Source: Echinometra lucunter (taxonomy: Eukaryota > Echinodermata > Echinoidea > Camarodonta > Echinometridae). From it: a DNA stretch of 64,000 nt. Below are positions 46,817 through 57,779 of this stretch, in pieces; position 1 is the first letter of the stretch; each line of letters opens with the position of its first letter. Below the pieces are notes generated by a model. It ran no database searches. It saw only the letters and a list, made by a program, of their open reading frames with translations, and had not been told where the DNA came from. The stretch spans positions 4,603,435 to 4,667,434 of the forward strand of contig CM057157.1 of the NCBI GenBank assembly GCA_029962745.1, read 5' to 3'. The position numbers and the translations under genes are program-made.

Positions 46817-47097
46817 ACAAATGGGACAAGAAGATCGGATGGACAGATATGAAGCAACCCTCCAGCTACTGACACACTTCTTCAACCAAGACCAGCTAAG
46901 CCAAACAAGACCCAGCTTGGATAGCAAACACAAACTGCCGATGAATATCTCTCAAAGTCAATGTCACCCAATATTGCCAGCCAATTGGAAGAATGTCAAA
47001 CTTTACTTTCCACCAATGCACTTGGAATCACACACACACAGGAAGGATATTACCGCAATAAAAACTGATCCAATTAAACAAATACTGTTCCATCAAG
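46817..47097 (+). CDS. Possible exon, product unknown
   Basis: A 70-bp pyrimidine-rich tract ends in acatccatacacaccccag, a strong acceptor. The following phase 2 frame (A CAA ATG GGA ...) stays open for 104 codons to a stop at 47127-47129, beginning QMGQEDRMDRYEATLQLLTH. Codon choice in the first 50 codons looks coding (many C-ending codons) and then deteriorates. A donor CAAG|gtagaa stands at 47097. The entry phase fits the exon candidate at 39740-39836. The pyrimidine tract comes partly from a microsatellite, so the acceptor could be fortuitous. Confidence 0.28.
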
Positions 47098-49802
47098 GTA
47101 GAATTCATGTGATAGTACAAAGACCCTAATTTTGACTTTATGACTTTTGTGCAACATTGCAACATTCTTATGAACTTGATGTACTGTAAAATCAACAAGT
47201 GTTTAAACGATTTTGTTACCAGAAGATACCATACAATAACAATGCGAAAGATGATTCAATACATGTCACTGTCTTGCTGCAAATTAATTCCTATCACCTT
47301 AATACCATCTGGAATACATTCTAACACCATTAGTGAAGATGCCAAACCACTTAATGTGCAACAAGAAATCAGAAAATGTGATACACAAAAAGATATCAAC
47401 AATCTATTTCCATTATTTTCCTGCAATGCTAGGAAATAATTTCCTTTTCATTTTACTTTTTCAGAATCTATTCACTTTTCATTTTTATTTTAAACTCCCT
47501 TTCATAATTTCCTTTCTTCTTCAAAAATGCTTCTCCTTTCTCACAACTTTCCATGTGATTATTACAAACAATCATTCTACCACTGCTCAGTTTCTGATGC
47601 AGAAAGTAAAACAACTTCAGTTTGAGTAGCAAATGATTCAGTGAAACCTACACAAAGACATAAGTGGGTCGAGCAGGCAATTCTAATGTCTAATTTCATG
47701 CGTTCATTTGCTCTCCCCTACAAGGGTTTACAGTTAAATTTCAAGAAAAGCTACTGTAGGGAGTAGAGAAGGGAAAGAAAGAGCAAGGGTCTTGGCGGTA
47801 AACAGTTCAATGGACCCTATTATTGACTCTTCATCAATATTGACACTATGCACCTCACTGCTGGAGTTGGATTGTATGGACCCGAGACAACATGCTGTCA
47901 CAAGTAACAATAATTCTCATTGCTCACAATCAAAACCTGCCTAGCATGTGACAAAATAACAGGAAATTCCACCCTAAATGGACACTGGAGTGGTGGGGAG
48001 GAGGATGACGATATCTGAAAAGGCCACTTTCTTCTGACAAGACAGAGGCCAAGTCACTCTGACGACATTCAAGTTTCACTTCTAACTTACACAATGAATA
48101 TTTTATGACATATGCTTCATTCCTGTATTACTGAGACTAAAAACTGAAGCCTTTGCAGAGTGCACATGGTACAGGTATTTAATCAAATAATATGATAATG
48201 ACTAAGCTAATTCACAAGCAAATTTACTACTTTTATAACAAAAGTACAAACGGTTTAGAGAGCAAGAATCAAAGAAAACATTTACCTTCAAAAGCTCTGT
48301 GAAAAATGAAATATGGTCATATTATCTCGTAAATTCCATCAATAGAAATATATTGATATTTTTACCAAATGTTTCACCCCCTCATCAGAAAACCTCCCAA
48401 AATATCAAAGAATGAACAAAATATACCACATTTTAAATATTATAAATACGTGTACCATTGTTTCCCATGCAAGCTAGAGATGATATCAATTCAATATAGA
48501 CACAGGACTTTAAAAGCTGGGATAACAGTCAGCTCAAAAAGATCATCACTCTCCTAAAGTATTCTAGGCCTCTTTCTTCAAGGCGATCCACTTGCTAATC
48601 GATGCGTTGAGGAAATTGGCTCACACGGTAAATCTATAAAATACTATGCTGGACTCTTATGATGCAGAAGCAGAGGAGATATAACACTACTGGGGTGATG
48701 GAAAGAATATGCACTAATCACCCTCTGTTTAAGTGCTTAAATATCTCCTCTGATTAATATTTTGCATGGTAGAATAATGAATCCTTATAATATCTGAGGA
48801 GGTCTCAGAGTCAGGGGAAACTTACAGGGGCACTCTAATGGTGTCATTTGCTTTTAAAGATGTGATCTTCCTTTATGAACTTAGAGTGAAAAGGAAACAA
48901 CTTAAGATTGAATGACACTACAATATTATATCCTAAAGCCCCTCTGAAGAGTATCAGCAGTTGGGGATATTCACAATACACCACTGCTGCACTAATACTC
49001 TTCTAGTTTACTTGGACAGTGTTAGCACAATGAGCAAGGAAGTATTTAAGGAGGCAGGATAATTCATTCTGGGAGCAGTTTACAGTGGTGTCGAAGGAAA
49101 TATCAACAGAAATTTTCCTTGGTTGCTAATATTTTGAATCGATTGATTTAACCCACTTCAAAGTATGATCCATCTACCTGTGAAGCTGGCATTGTGATGG
49201 ATAAGGAAAACATCAATAAAATCAATACTATGCATTTATTTGCAGTACTCCATTAATAAACTTAGTGGGTGAGCTGGTAAAAGCCTTCAAAGAAATGTAA
49301 GGTAATGTGACTAGGAGAGAGGGTGACACGATGCAGTACATAATGCATTGCATGGTATTGATTTTTAGGAGTAATTTGTGACAAATGTATGGAATGTGCA
49401 AACATTCATGAGGATAGTATGTTAAAGAGGATATTTTATTCCAATCAATGCCCTAAGGCTATTAGCAAGAAACCATCACTGGCTGAACATCTCATCTTAA
49501 GAACATATTGTTGAAGTCTGTGTTTATTTTAAAAGTCAATTAATGAGAAGTTTTGAAGGAAAGTATCCTGTTCTTTCACTGAAAATGGTGCAATGCATCA
49601 TCCACACTTTGATGTACTTTGCATATTTTATAATTTCTTTAAGAAATGACTTCTTTTTAACGCTTAACATTCAACACTGCTGATTTGCACAGTGAAGATG
49701 AACATAGGCTGAAGTACAGGAGATACGTGGGTTTGCAAAACCATTGATGAATTATTGATACAGGCTAAATTGACTGAAATATTTCACATATTACACATGA
49801 CA
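47098..49802. other. Unassigned AT-rich sequence
   Basis: Open frames up to 99 codons here are AT-rich and without domains. No repeat family is recognised. Confidence 0.45.
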
Positions 49803-49874
49803 TCAGATGAGAGCCAGAAAGGCAATACTCAACTACTTTTACACAGAATTAATGCCTTTGTAGCTTTCATCTGG
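49803..49874. repeat. ~72-bp hairpin element, diverged copy 3
   Basis: Arms tcagatgagagccagaaagg and cctttgtagctttcatctgg (in order) pair imperfectly. Layout, arm length and the gagccaga-ggca core match copies 1 and 2. Confidence 0.5.
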
Positions 49875-51500
49875 TAATACTACATCTTTGACAAGACCCA
49901 CTAAATATAAATTTACACAAGTGAGATTAATGCTGTGCCTCATTTCATGGGTTTCCACTTCTTTTCCATCAGCACAAGAAAAAATATTTCTCCTTTATTT
50001 CTAAAACAGAATGGTCAATTTTCTGATAATGTCTTGTCAATAAGAATTTAACTATCAAAAACATTCAACCATCACCAACATTTCACCATCAAAAAGTAAA
50101 TATTTTCAAGCATTATTGACCAAAGATTCCTTTGGAGTTAATATAATTACTATACACAGGCTAGGCAGAAAACTCACTCCACTCTAAGATTAAAAATGCA
50201 TGAGTTTAGTATTTCTTTGCTCTCCCCGATAAAATAAACAACTGACTTTAAACTGTCTCAACACAATAGGGGAAAGGATGTTCATTTAATTAATAGCTTT
50301 TAAGGCTTCAATAGAACATTTGTTGGTGACTCTTTTTATTTACAGTTAGAAATATTGTCTTGAAAAGCACAACCTTAACTACCTGGAATAATCCTCTTGT
50401 TCAAAGATTGATGATGGCTTCCTTTCATCCTTGTGTATTGAATTAGAAAGATCAATACTATCAGAATACAAAAGAGGAAAAGTGGCTTTAGCCCTCTGAA
50501 AGTCAATTGTCTACAAGTGTTCTCAACACAAAATTTGAATGGGGCCTTTGTAAAGACCAGCTACCAACTTGGAGGAAGCTTTCCACTTTACTGTGGTATA
50601 CAGGAAGATGTGGCTACCCTGGGTAAATTAAACCCAATTACAATTAAAATGTTAAAAACTCTAACTGTAAATTCATCAAGATAGAACAATACAATGAATG
50701 TTGTTTTTGCTGGAAGAGAAATATCCCCCCCCCCCTCCACCATGTGACCATGTAGTAGGCTAGCATGCTACGGTTCTGGTCACACCATGTATCCTAGCAG
50801 CCACACTGTACATCTGTGATGAAGGAAGAATGATAGTTATTTCTAAAGAAAGGAAAAAATATATGAAAGAGAGCACTATGTGGTCAAGAAAAGTATAATT
50901 AAGGGGGAGAAAGGAGGTTCCGGAGAGTCAGATGTTGTGTATGCCTGGAGACTGAAGCCACTAAAGAGAAGAGAGGATAGCCACATTGTTGAGATGTGAG
51001 TCACTTCTTCCTCAGCCCCAAGGCTGGGAGACTGGAAGACAGAATGGTTTCAAGTAGGACTATTCAATATTGTGTGAACAATTCATGTTGTGCTTATGAC
51101 TGAATGTTTGAAAGAAACTGGTTTGGATTTCTTTATGTCATACTTTGACATAAAACTGAAAGGCATGAATTCAAAAAGGAAGGAACCAACTAAAGAACAT
51201 GGAATGGACAGAAAGTAAGCCAATTCTGTAAAACTACAACTGCTGCCCTTTTAAGAAAAAAAAGACAAGAAACCACATTAATCATGATAACCTGTCCTAA
51301 GCATTCCCCCCCCCCTCTTTCTCTCTCAATATTAATTTGTAAAAACAAGTATTATTTCTTTTTCTTTTCAAATAAGAAATGGATAAGTAACGGATACATG
51401 CATGTAGTATCCTATCCCCTTCCCCTCTCTCCACACAATTAATAGATTTTCACATATCAACAAAATTAGAAAGCTTCAAAATACATGTGATTAGACTACT
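49875..51500. other. Unassigned AT-rich sequence
   Basis: C-runs near 50726-50736 and 51306-51314. No gene or repeat is recognised up to the gap. Confidence 0.45.
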
Positions 51501-52000
51501 NNNNNNNNNNNNNNNNNNNNNNNNNNNNNNNNNNNNNNNNNNNNNNNNNNNNNNNNNNNNNNNNNNNNNNNNNNNNNNNNNNNNNNNNNNNNNNNNNNNN
51601 NNNNNNNNNNNNNNNNNNNNNNNNNNNNNNNNNNNNNNNNNNNNNNNNNNNNNNNNNNNNNNNNNNNNNNNNNNNNNNNNNNNNNNNNNNNNNNNNNNNN
51701 NNNNNNNNNNNNNNNNNNNNNNNNNNNNNNNNNNNNNNNNNNNNNNNNNNNNNNNNNNNNNNNNNNNNNNNNNNNNNNNNNNNNNNNNNNNNNNNNNNNN
51801 NNNNNNNNNNNNNNNNNNNNNNNNNNNNNNNNNNNNNNNNNNNNNNNNNNNNNNNNNNNNNNNNNNNNNNNNNNNNNNNNNNNNNNNNNNNNNNNNNNNN
51901 NNNNNNNNNNNNNNNNNNNNNNNNNNNNNNNNNNNNNNNNNNNNNNNNNNNNNNNNNNNNNNNNNNNNNNNNNNNNNNNNNNNNNNNNNNNNNNNNNNNN
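51501..52000. other. Assembly gap (500 N)
   Basis: Exactly 500 unresolved bases, a conventional placeholder length, so true size is unknown. Frames that read through it are meaningless. Confidence 0.99.
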
Positions 52001-52860
52001 TAAGCATTAAGTGGGATTTACGGAAAATTTAAGGCCACAGATGCAGTTATAATCCCTTCAATTGACAAGATTAACAAGCCCTTTTCGTTTGGCAGCTTTT
52101 CTGTTGTCAATCGTTGTTCAGTTCTGATACTGACGGTAACATATGTTACATTTCTTATCCATACGGTTAAAAACACATGCCTCAGCTCTTCATATGAGCT
52201 TCTTTGTCTCCATAATGGATCTGCACACATCGCTGCAAACTTTTATAGACTGTAGATGGGATATCAGTGAGTGATTACATTGAAAGAAACAGAAAATAAA
52301 ACTTGGAAAAAAGGTGGTATATCAGAGATTCATTCTAAAGGTAACGTAGGTTTCACTGACCTTGGCGACAAATTTCTATTGCGAAAATTTTTATTTTTAC
52401 ACGTGTTCAATACCTGAATATTATGTTATCTTGCACATATTATATCACAGTCTATTTTTCTATGCCAGGATCTAAGAATAAAAAGATCCTTGTTTTTTAC
52501 AACATCGCAAGATATGTTAAATTATTGATTTGCGACATGCAGTTTTTCCCCCGGACGAGTGTACTTAAAACAGAATAATTTCTCAAAAAACTATGTTTGA
52601 ATGCTAAAAATTTCTGAAGTTATTGCCCATTACATATTTTAAGAGGTTTTATGACTAAAATTATTTTTTTATAATCTGATATTAACATATTCGCAATTAA
52701 ACACGTGCGACACGTTTTTTGAATAATTGTACATTTTTAGTGGTTTTTGCCTCTCTGGCCCATTTCGGTATTGCTTTACCTTTTTTTGCCTGCTGATAGT
52801 GAGATACTTGAGATTTCTTTTTCTGTTTTTTTTCTTTTCATACCTCCTGATTTTTTGGTG
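52001..52860. other. Unassigned AT-rich sequence
   Basis: Nothing recognisable; T-rich stretch near 52780-52850. Confidence 0.45.
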
Positions 52861-52919
52861 GGGGCACACCAAATTTATGGGGGCACGTGCCCCCGAGGCC
52901 CTCCGTAGCTACGTCCCTG
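52861..52919 (-). mobile_element. Terminal fragment of a hAT-like element
   Basis: On the complement the sequence starts CAGGGACGTAGCTACGGAGG, continues through a perfect 16-bp palindrome GGGGGCACGTGCCCCC (52879-52894), and fades into AT-rich sequence. A CAGGG-type terminus is characteristic of hAT transposons. The other end was not found, so the copy is truncated or very degenerate. Confidence 0.5.
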
Positions 52920-52922
52920 TTG

Positions 52923-52957
52923 GTTAGGGTTTAGGATTAGGGTTAGGATTAGGGTTA
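52923..52957 (+). repeat. Degenerate interstitial telomeric repeat
   Basis: ggttagggtttaggattagg and the following gttaggattagggtta are about five to six TTAGGG units with one-base changes. TTAGGG is the telomere repeat of deuterostomes. It directly abuts the hAT-like terminus. Confidence 0.8.
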
Positions 52958-53252
52958 AAGTATGGTGGGGGCGTGGAGCCTATATCATGCCGTTTATGGG
53001 GGGGGGGAGGAGTTCTCAAGATTAAGATACGAGCATAGGATACGAGACAGGGTAAATAAAGAAAACATTATTTTAAGAGAGAGAGCGTGCCAAGCAGGAA
53101 GGGTCTCGTTGCAAAAAAAATTAATAAAGATGGCTTGAAAAATTAATCATGAAATTCAATTTTCGATCTACTACTTTTATCCCGCTACTCGTACTCTATA
53201 AATAAAAACAAAAGGGTGGAGGGGTGGATGGCTACATTTTCAAAATGGTAGA
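52958..53252. other. Unassigned sequence with a G-run
   Basis: A G11 run lies near 53000. Nothing else is recognised. Confidence 0.4.
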
Positions 53253-54090
53253 TTAACACTTTGAACATGCATGGATTCAACCAAGGAGTTTTAAGAGCTG
53301 GAGTCCCAACTTGCAACAAATGATTTCAAGCAGCTGTCCCTTTCTAAGGTTGCACAATAGAATCTACAGGAGTGCTGTTGCCTTTGATGTCTAGGTTCGA
53401 TGCCGCCAACATCATGGGAAAGCTTGAATAATGGTTTTTGTCACAAATAAAATATCGTTAATATTTCACTTTTTATTTGAATTAACAGAGAGAAAATTGA
53501 AGAGATGATAAAATATGAATACAAAGGCCTATCTGTATCCAGAAATTTGCGTATGTCGCATGATAGCAGTTTAAATCTGTGAAAAAAGTAAAATTTTACA
53601 ATCCTAAAACTCGCAATTTGACACTTTTCCGTTTACTTCCTGCAAACGAAAATAAAACGTGAATTTGTTGAAGTACAGCTATTTATGACGCTATATGTCA
53701 GATTAGTGCCCACACATGCCCAGTCGAGTAATTTTGATTCATATTTCAAGAATAATTTTTGCACCATTTCCTTTCGCTTTCCTCCTGTAAACGAAAGCAC
53801 TGTGTACTGCTCATATCATGAGACGAGTGGTAGCGAAAAGTAATTATCATTACAAAAGCATATTTCCCTTTGAAAATGGCCCGTAAGTTTGCAGCCAGGC
53901 ACAAAACTTTTGTCTACGTAAAGAAGATCGAGTTAAGCACATGCCTGACATATTTTTTCCTGGCGGCATCGAACGTCACTTCAAAGGGAATAAGTTAGAT
54001 GTGACTCCAGCTCTTGAAACTCCTTGGTTAAATCCAGCAGGTTCAAAGCAGGGAAATTCCCTGTTCAAAGTGTTAATCCATGGACGTATT
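53253..54090. mobile_element. Large foldback element (~840 bp)
   Basis: The left arm (ttaacactttgaac, then gattcaaccaaggagttt, aagagctggagtc and ttcgatgccgcca; 53253-53415) reappears inverted at 53945-54085. Identity is high over the shared blocks. The arms contain unequal insertions and the centre (about 53430-53930) is unique. The 69-codon plus frame at 53941-54150 is the right arm and is not a gene. Confidence 0.65.
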
Positions 54091-54627
54091 ATGAATGGAC
54101 AACCGACGGTCACAAGCCCTTTGAAGTACCAGTTCCGCCGCTGGATTTGATTTACATAAGTACAATGATTGTCACCGCCTTCTGATCATGTGCAGCTTAA
54201 TGGAAACAGGTGTTTGGACAATAACGATTGCGTAAGCATGTTCGATCGTTGACAAAGAACAGTTCCCCTCAGTTTGGTTTTGTTCGGCTGGTGTGCTCTT
54301 TCAGATTATGTCTTTGATTCATAATACTGCTGATAGTGAGCAGCAAACTTGAAAACATGTTCATTTTTGTGATATGAAATTTATTATTACTTATTCGCAC
54401 ACTTTCGCACACGCGTATAACCGTATTTAACTATGAGAAGGATATGATCTTCATAAGATCCGTGCATTATACTTCTGGAATATTTTGGGGAAAAAAAGTG
54501 AAAAAAAACAGGATCATAAATCTCAGACATTCAATCAATATTTAAGTTCTATCTTGTTATATTCACACAATTTTCAAGATGAAACACACGGAAACACGTC
54601 CATGGTTAATCTAACATTTTGGAAATG
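54091..54627. other. Unassigned AT-rich sequence
   Basis: Nothing recognised. Confidence 0.4.
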
Positions 54628-54725
54628 TAGTCACTCCTCCATGGAGTGACTAAAATGTTGAATCATCATTTCAAAGGGTGCACCCTTTTAAATGGTGATT
54701 AAACATTTTAGTTTTTACGGAGTGT
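54628..54725. repeat. Nested hairpins, small palindromic MITE
   Basis: tagtcactcc and ggagtgacta are perfect arms around tccat at 54630-54655. From 54646 a second, longer inverted repeat (ggagtgactaaaatgttgaa ... tttcaaagg / ccttttaaatggtgattaaa ... cattttag) folds around gtgcac. The design is that of a palindromic MITE whose left end has been duplicated in inverted form. Confidence 0.65.
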
Positions 54726-55065
54726 AATGCAAACTCTAAACATTTTTGTTCAAAGATTGAAGGTATGAAACATTTAGAGAAAGGGAAAGAAAAATTACTG
54801 GCCCTAAGTAAACAAGCATAAGTGTTAGGATTATGGTTGACACAAATATCATCTCGTCTTATTTGAAACTGTTTAAGTCGATGGTTGGCTACTATTTTAT
54901 GTCGTTATTTTAAGTGAGGTACTACAAGTTCTTGTTTTGTTTTTTTTTAATTTTTTTTTAGTGTGTGTTTGATTTTTGTTTTTTCGCTTCATTAAACATA
55001 TACTCAGGAAAAAAGGGACAGTATTATGTAGTTAGTAAGAGTTTCAAACAAATATATCAGCTTGT
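54726..55065. other. Unassigned AT-rich sequence
   Basis: T-rich stretch near 54935-54985; nothing else seen. Confidence 0.4.
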
Positions 55066-55317
55066 CTTCCATACAGGGGCGGCACTACGGGGGGGGGGCA
55101 GGGGGGCGACCGCCCCTAAATGATTTTTCAAGTGATAAAAAAAACGGGGAAGAGAAAAAGAAGAAAAGGGGAGGAGGAAGAAAGAAGAGTATGGGAAAAG
55201 AGAGGGCTGGGTCATGCAACAATAATACCCCTATTTTATCATTTAAAACGTAAAAAAATTACCTATGGGTCATCTTGCCCCCTATCAAAATACACTGGCG
55301 CCGCCCCTGCTTCCATA
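55066..55317. mobile_element. hAT-type MITE with exact 8-bp target duplication
   Basis: CTTCCATA stands on both sides (55066-55073 and 55310-55317). The element (55074-55309, 236 bp) begins CAGGGGCGGC and ends GCCGCCCCTG. An 8-bp duplication with CAGGG-type TIRs identifies the hAT superfamily. It is non-autonomous. The intact TSD and TIRs imply a fairly recent insertion. Lys/Arg-rich open frames inside are artefacts of its purine-rich core. Confidence 0.9.
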
Positions 55318-55979
55318 CATCAAAATAAAATAAATTTAATTTTCTTTGAGATGACTATGCAGTTAGAGTCATAATATTCACGCATGAGTGAGCATAACCA
55401 TTTAACAATAACGGGTTTCTGAAAGAAATTGTAGGGCGTTTGACTAGTGAAATGTTCATGAGAATTTCCATCTTGTGATGAGGCTAAATGAAGAAAAGAC
55501 CCGACTGGTAGAAATTATGTCATTTGGTCACTGTATAACATACAACCCGATGGTCTCATCGGTTTTTTCCCCACCATTTTTACATGAAAAGAATTAAATA
55601 GTTTACGTAGATTATCAAATAAATCACAAATTGGGATGGGGAATATTTCTCAATGCGACCGGCCCTCTAACCTACAAAACCAGCCCTCAGACCACCAAAA
55701 GACAATTATCAAGTCAAAATATCAAGCAACTCGTAGGGAAAATTTCCCTTGGCCATTTCGCCCCTGGTCCGAGTTCAAATTCTCTGTTGATAAGAAGCTA
55801 AACATGGCTACAGACAATCACATTCGTGAAACTGTACCGTTAAACCCCGGCGTTAAACAACGCAAACCATGTAGTGTAGGCCAAAAGCTCGTTGGAATTT
55901 TCACAAAAACATAAACAAAAGCTGTGTAAAGCTCTTTTTCACAAAATTATCGACACCAAAGACAAGTGCCCAATGACAT
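55318..55979. other. Unassigned sequence upstream of the promoter candidate
   Basis: Mostly AT-rich; CpG begins to rise after about 55740. The 92-codon plus frame at 55636-55914 shows no domain. Confidence 0.4.
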
Positions 55980-56140
55980 AGCATTTTGCATTGGTGTACG
56001 TCCTGAATTTCGAATGTGATTGGTTCGCTCGCTCAAATCACGTGATGTCTTTACATTGACGGTCAATGAATCCACTGAAGGATATCGCGCGCAAATGAAT
56101 TTTAGGTTACGTGTGTACGTGTGGGCGTGTGTGTAGCTGA
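55980..56140 (+). promoter_or_regulatory. Candidate promoter with CCAAT box and E-box
   Basis: An inverted CCAAT box (ATTGG at 56019-56023) is followed 14 bp later by a perfect TCACGTGA E-box/USF palindrome (56038-56045), then CpG-rich atcgcgcgc near 56084. This CCAAT plus CACGTG arrangement is common in housekeeping and mitochondrial-protein gene promoters of animals. It lies about 300 bp upstream of the candidate first coding exon at 56363. No TATA box is evident. Confidence 0.45.
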
Positions 56141-56362
56141 ATGCCAAACAAAATATCCTTCTCTCATACAGACTGTGTTGTTTGTGGACATGTTTTTAGG
56201 AGATATTACTCGGTATTTTTTGTTTTTTTTTTGTTCATGAATTCGTGGTATTTTGTTCAGCCTTTATTTTCACTTGTTGAAATCATGCTTGGATCGGTAC
56301 TGGATGGATGGATGTACTCTGTGACGTGTGTACCTGTGTCGGAGAATGCAATTATTGTGTAG

Positions 56363-56428
56363 ATGCATGCGGTAGAAGGAACTTCAAGGAAGTTTAAGGC
56401 AGGTACCCCGGCCTCACTCATGAATGAT
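56363..56428 (+). CDS. Candidate first coding exon of a small protein gene
   Basis: ATG at 56363 follows an in-frame TAG, so it is the first Met. 22 codons (MHAVEGTSRKFKAGTPASLM, then ND) run to a consensus donor GAT|gtaagt in phase 0. The 166-bp intron (56429-56594) ends in a textbook acceptor (tatttttgttctgtttattacag). Joined to 56595 the frame stays open. A promoter-like region lies upstream. The protein is not recognised. Alternatives: the upstream frame 56141-56362 (73 codons) could be translated instead, or this is a spliced non-coding leader. Confidence 0.45.
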
Positions 56429-56594
56429 GTAAGTACCAGGTGCATAGGTGTAATGATCCTTTGTAATACATGAATTAGTTAACCAGCGGCAGATTGGATT
56501 TGAATTATTGTGTATCAATTACTGAAATGGCCTTCCTTGAAGCAGCATGCAACTGTATAAACTACTAATATTATTTTTGTTCTGTTTATTACAG

Positions 56595-56663
56595 ACAGTT
56601 TGCACTGAGACCCCTGCCATGTGGAAGTTCTTCCGGCTTATCCTAGCAGCGGGAGGATTGTGA
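56595..56663 (+). CDS. Candidate second exon of the small protein gene
   Basis: It continues in phase 0 with 22 codons (TVCTETPAMWKFFRLILAAG, then GL) to TGA at 56661-56663, giving a 44-residue protein. The last 14 residues are hydrophobic after MWK, like the start of a membrane helix. A good donor (GGATT|gtgagc) overlaps the stop at 56659/56660, so the message may instead splice on in phase 2 and the membrane helix be completed by a third exon not found here. The M-W-K plus hydrophobic pattern recalls small mitochondrial inner-membrane subunits, but that is only an impression. A further plus frame (56-codon from ATG near 56678) follows at once. Confidence 0.4.
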   Translation, partial: TVCTETPAMWKFFRLILAAGGL

Positions 56664-56855
56664 GCAAACTCCATTAGAGATGGAGATCATCAGGCCTAAA
56701 GCTGGTATGATCACACCTGCAGCAACTGCTCGGAGAGCAGGGAGGGGCACGAAGCTAGAGAGCAACGTTATGCTGCCAGTCGGGCAAACTAAGTTGAAGC
56801 TGTGGAGATCAGCCCAGATTGTCACGAGGCGATGTTTGATCATGGCTTAGCAGAG
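56664..56855. other. GC-richer block open on both strands
   Basis: Plus (about 67 codons) and minus (56643-56843) frames are both open. No domain is recognised. It may be 3' UTR or part of an unrecognised repeat. Confidence 0.3.
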
Positions 56856-57037
56856 TAATGGGTTGTTGCAAGAAAGTTGCAATCGATTGCAAATAATTGC
56901 TAATTTTGAAACAACCATTCTGATTGGCTCAGGGCCTGCCCTTTTAAGAAGACATGCATGCAACAATGATTTTGATTGGCCAGTGACAATCACTTGCAAC
57001 TTGCGATCGATTGCAACTTTCTTGCAACACCCCATAA
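56856..57037. mobile_element. Palindromic MITE with TAA flanks
   Basis: TAA stands at 56856-56858 and 57035-57037. The ends tgggttgttgcaagaaagtt (continuing gcaatcgattgcaa) and the complement of the right end (tggggtgttgcaagaaagtt, continuing gcaatcgatcgcaa) are inverted repeats of more than 33 bp, and the gattgg blocks inside also pair. A 3-bp TAA duplication suggests the PIF/Harbinger superfamily. Non-coding, 176 bp. Confidence 0.75.
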
Positions 57038-57779
57038 GTCAGCTTTACATTTATTGTCATCAGAATTGTTTGGAAGTATAAACTTACTTTCCTGTTTGAA
57101 ATGTATACATCTAAACAAAAACGGACAAATCATCGAATATCCATTAATTTTAGTGCAGTAGGAAATTATTCTATGACATTTGGTCCAAAAGGTTTCCTTT
57201 CACTAAAAAAGCATGCTCAGATTTGAGAATTTTTAAAGATCTTTCACTTTAAATTTCTTTGACTTAAGTCAGGGACAAATCCAAAATTCGATTAAAAATC
57301 TGAATCTAATAGAATTAGAAATCAGTCCAATGATTATAATTTCGTAATCTAATGTGGAGTTGTCCCTAATTACAACTCACTTAGATTAATTTCTAATCTA
57401 GATAAAATACAGGCAGTTCTTAACTCTCACTCTATCCTTATTAATACAGATTGATCTGCAGAAATAGCAAGGGTGAACTCTTGGTCGAACACTGCTGAGG
57501 TTTAGCATGAGAGTAGTAGGGAGCATGCTGGAACAGGTTGCGATTGGTCAATCTCCAGGGTCACTTAAGCCTGGTTTGCTGCATTACAGTGGTCAAGGAA
57601 GACTGGGTGTGGCCAGTGGAGGCATGCTTTGGAATTTAATCCCCCATTTTCCTGTTTAACATCTCTAAAGAAGGTATGTTTTTTAAAATGGGAAGATACT
57701 TTTTTATAATTTTGTGAAGCACCCAATGTTCAAGCACATCTTCTAATCTATGCAAATTCCTTAATAGCAAAGAATTAAA
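57038..57779. other. Unassigned AT-rich sequence before the tandem array
   Basis: No gene or repeat is recognised. The third exon of the 56363 gene could be at about 57452 (acceptor cctattattaatacag-like, phase 2 frame LICRNSKGELL), but this is not convincing. Confidence 0.35.

Noticed and set aside
51450..52032. Two ~180-codon frames on opposite strands
   Set aside because: They read through 500 N bases.
53941..54150. 69-codon plus frame
   Set aside because: It is the right arm of a foldback element repeated inverted at 53253-53415.
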